Source: Lutibacter sp. (GTDB lineage Bacteria; Bacteroidota; Bacteroidia; Flavobacteriales; Flavobacteriaceae). From it: DNA of 8,671 nucleotides. The first letter of the stretch is position 1, and each line of letters opens with the position of its first letter. A program made the translations under genes and the position numbers. A model generated the notes under the pieces. That model worked only from the letters and a program-made list of their open reading frames with translations, ran no database searches and was not told the DNA's origin. Where the stretch lies: assembly GCA_030748365.1 (NCBI GenBank), contig JASMME010000045.1, positions 1 through 8,671 of the forward strand. Direction: 5' to 3'. Positions 7,054-8,671 of this stretch are shown here, piece after piece.

Positions 7054-7060
7054 TAGTTGA

Positions 7061-7099
7061 ATGCCCGACGACTCATATAATTTAAGGATATATAGATGA
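7061..7099 (+). CDS. Possible 12-codon leader peptide overlapping the DUF5916 start
   Basis: ATG at 7061 opens a 12-residue reading frame (MPDDSYNLRIYR) ending in TGA at 7097-7099. The stop overlaps the ATG at 7096 in an ATGA arrangement typical of translational coupling. It has the best ribosome-binding site in the window. The peptide shows no run of one amino acid that would suggest attenuation. If translated, it would mainly deliver ribosomes to the next start. An ATG after a purine run by chance remains possible for so short a frame. Confidence 0.35.
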   Translation: MPDDSYNLRIYR

Positions 7100-8671
7100 A
7101 AATAAGGACGAGATTTTACAGCGCGGTATGTGCTACAGTAGTCTACTTTTTGTGTAATCAGGTACATGCCCAAGAGGCGTTTCCCTCAGCAATGGTCCCC
7201 TATACAGATCAGCAGATAAGTATCGATGGCGTGGAAGATGAGGCTGCCTGGGGAAATGTAACCGAAAGTACGGGATTTTGGCAATCCTTCCCTACCGACA
7301 GCTTACCAGCCAAGGAACAGACCTCCTTTAAGATCCTGGTCGATGATGCAAACCTATACTTGCTGGTCAAGGCCTATTCCGTCTCTGAAGACTATATCGT
7401 TCCTTCCCTGAGAAGGGATTATGACGGCTATGTAAATGACAACGTCACCTTTTTGTTCGATACCTATAACGATCAAACCAACGCGTTTATGTTTGGGGTC
7501 AATCCCTATGGCGTTCAGCGAGAGTCCCTAATCTCCAATGGGGGCAATGATTATAGAAACATGGACAGTAGCTGGGATGCAAAATGGGAGGTCAAGACCC
7601 GTCAATACCTAGGGTATTACCTGTCTGAGATCCGAATTCCTTTCCATTCGATTCGTTTTTTGGAAGGCACTAACCAGTGGCGGTTCAATATGTTCCGTTA
7701 CAACTCCCATACAGGGGAATACACGGTATGGTCCCGGATTCCCCAGCACCAAAAACTGATAGGGCTGGCCTTTACAGGCTTCCTTGATTTTGAAAGGCCA
7801 CTTGGGCAATCTAAAACCCCCCTTTCTCTGATTCCCTACACCAATGCCTTGGCTGCCAACGATTATGAGAATGATACTGAGATCAGAAGTCTTAGTGTTG
7901 GAGGAGATGCCAAGATCGCCCTTACCAACGGTTTGCAGCTCGACCTAACCTTCAATCCTGATTTTTCCCAAGTGGAAGTGGATGACCAGGTCATCAACCT
8001 GACCCGTTTTGAGGTAACACTTCCGGAAAAAAGACAATTTTTTATTGAAAACAGCGACCTGTTCTCCAATTTTGGTACGGGCTATGACATCCGTCCCTTT
8101 TTCTCTAGAAGAATTGGCGTGGCCAAGGATGCTGATGGAGAAACCATTCAAAACAAGATACTTGCTGGGATGAGACTCAGCGGAAAAATCAATGAACGCT
8201 TGCGCGTAGGATTGCTGAACATGCAGACCGAATCGGATGTTGACCAGGAGATTGCCGCCAACAACAACACGGTGTTTACCCTCCAGCAGCAACTCTTCAG
8301 CCGTTCCAATGTAAAATTGCTTTTTATCAATCGACAGGCCACCGGATCCTATGATTTTTTAGCCGCTGAGGACCGCTATAACCGTTTGTTGGGGGCCGAT
8401 TACAACCTGGCCTCCAAAGACAATCGCTGGACGGGTAGGTTCTTTGGTTATCAGACCTTCAGCCCACAGGGTGGTCGTGACAATGCGGCTGCTGGTGCAT
8501 CCATTCGGCACAATACAAGAAAGCACAGCTATCATTTAGGTTCGGTATATATCGGTGAAGACTACCAGGCAGACCTGGGTTACCTAAAGAGAACAGACCT
8601 GTTCAAGTTGTCAGCAGGTTATACCTATAAGATATGGCCTAAAAAAGGGTCTATCAACAATATTTTACTCA
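7096..8671 (+). CDS. CBM9-like plus DUF5916 outer-membrane-type protein, 3' end cut by window
   Basis: The frame stays open from the ATG at 7096 to the window edge, giving 525 residues of a family usually some 700-900 long. A signal peptide ends VHA-Q near residue 25. Residues 36-230 form a CBM9-like domain, opening with ISIDGVEDEAAW (41-52), a sequence type seen at the start of such domains. The DUF5916 part follows; its hallmarks are FNPDFSQVEVD (286-296), INLTRFE, PEKRQFFIENSDLF (310-323) and PFFSRRIG. The remainder alternates polar and aromatic residues as in an outer-membrane beta-barrel, which is inference. The biological role of this family is not established; sugar binding is suggested only by the CBM9 likeness. 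AAGGA at 7084-7088 gives a ribosome site. The gene is co-oriented with the propeller gene 247 bp upstream. Confidence 0.92.
   Translation, partial: MKIRTRFYSAVCATVVYFLCNQVHAQEAFPSAMVPYTDQQISIDGVEDEAAWGNVTESTGFWQSFPTDSLPAKEQTSFKILVDDANLYLLVKAYSVSEDYIVPSLRRDYDGYVNDNVTFLFDTYNDQTNAFMFGVNPYGVQRESLISNGGNDYRNMDSSWDAKWEVKTRQYLGYYLSEIRIPFHSIRFLEGTNQWRFNMFRYNSHTGEYTVWSRIPQHQKLIGLAFTGFLDFERPLGQSKTPLSLIPYTNALAANDYENDTEIRSLSVGGDAKIALTNGLQLDLTFNPDFSQVEVDDQVINLTRFEVTLPEKRQFFIENSDLFSNFGTGYDIRPFFSRRIGVAKDADGETIQNKILAGMRLSGKINERLRVGLLNMQTESDVDQEIAANNNTVFTLQQQLFSRSNVKLLFINRQATGSYDFLAAEDRYNRLLGADYNLASKDNRWTGRFFGYQTFSPQGGRDNAAAGASIRHNTRKHSYHLGSVYIGEDYQADLGYLKRTDLFKLSAGYTYKIWPKKGSINNILL

Overview
This window looks like a chromosomal segment from a member of the Bacteroidota, probably a flavobacterium or close relative. 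Three things point there. Two protein families typical of that phylum sit side by side: a large secreted Asp-box/sortilin-like propeller protein and a CBM9-like plus DUF5916 protein. Matches to the Bacteroidota promoter element TAnnTTTG lie upstream of several genes. Most starts have an A/T-rich leader and no Shine-Dalgarno sequence. I cannot assign a genus. I see no mobile element, CRISPR array, tRNA, rRNA or integrase, so this reads as ordinary chromosome and not as an island.

Layout. (1) 1-233 is non-coding and carries a plausible promoter for a secreted orphan protein (234-1028, +) that seems to be built from two copies of one domain. (2) A strong intrinsic terminator at 1084-1109 ends that unit and overlaps the last codons of a convergent gene. 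(3) Two minus-strand genes follow, 38 bp apart and probably co-transcribed: an ACC-synthase-like PLP aminotransferase (1899-3212) upstream and a secreted glycerophosphodiester phosphodiesterase (1096-1860) downstream. (4) A 390-bp A/T-rich divergent intergenic region (3213-3602) holds a good minus-strand promoter whose -33 region lies inside a perfect 12-bp palindrome. (5) A 1081-residue secreted beta-propeller protein (3603-6848, +) comes next. (6) The 247-bp gap after it holds a long hairpin flanked by short direct repeats, a TAnnTTTG box, and a 12-codon leader ORF with a near-perfect Shine-Dalgarno sequence. The stop of that ORF overlaps the start of the next gene. (7) A DUF5916 outer-membrane-type protein (7096 to the window end, +) is cut off by the window edge.

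How the genes fit together. Four of the five main proteins carry signal peptides, so the segment is mostly about the periplasm and outer membrane; the aminotransferase is the only clearly cytoplasmic one. The propeller and DUF5916 genes are co-oriented and may work together at the cell surface, but nothing in the sequence gives a substrate.

The points most worth a second look are the Asp-to-Asn change at the PLP pyridine-nitrogen position of the aminotransferase (N227), the Shine-Dalgarno-led leader peptide coupled to the DUF5916 gene, and the palindrome over the aminotransferase promoter. I found no convincing new multi-gene system.
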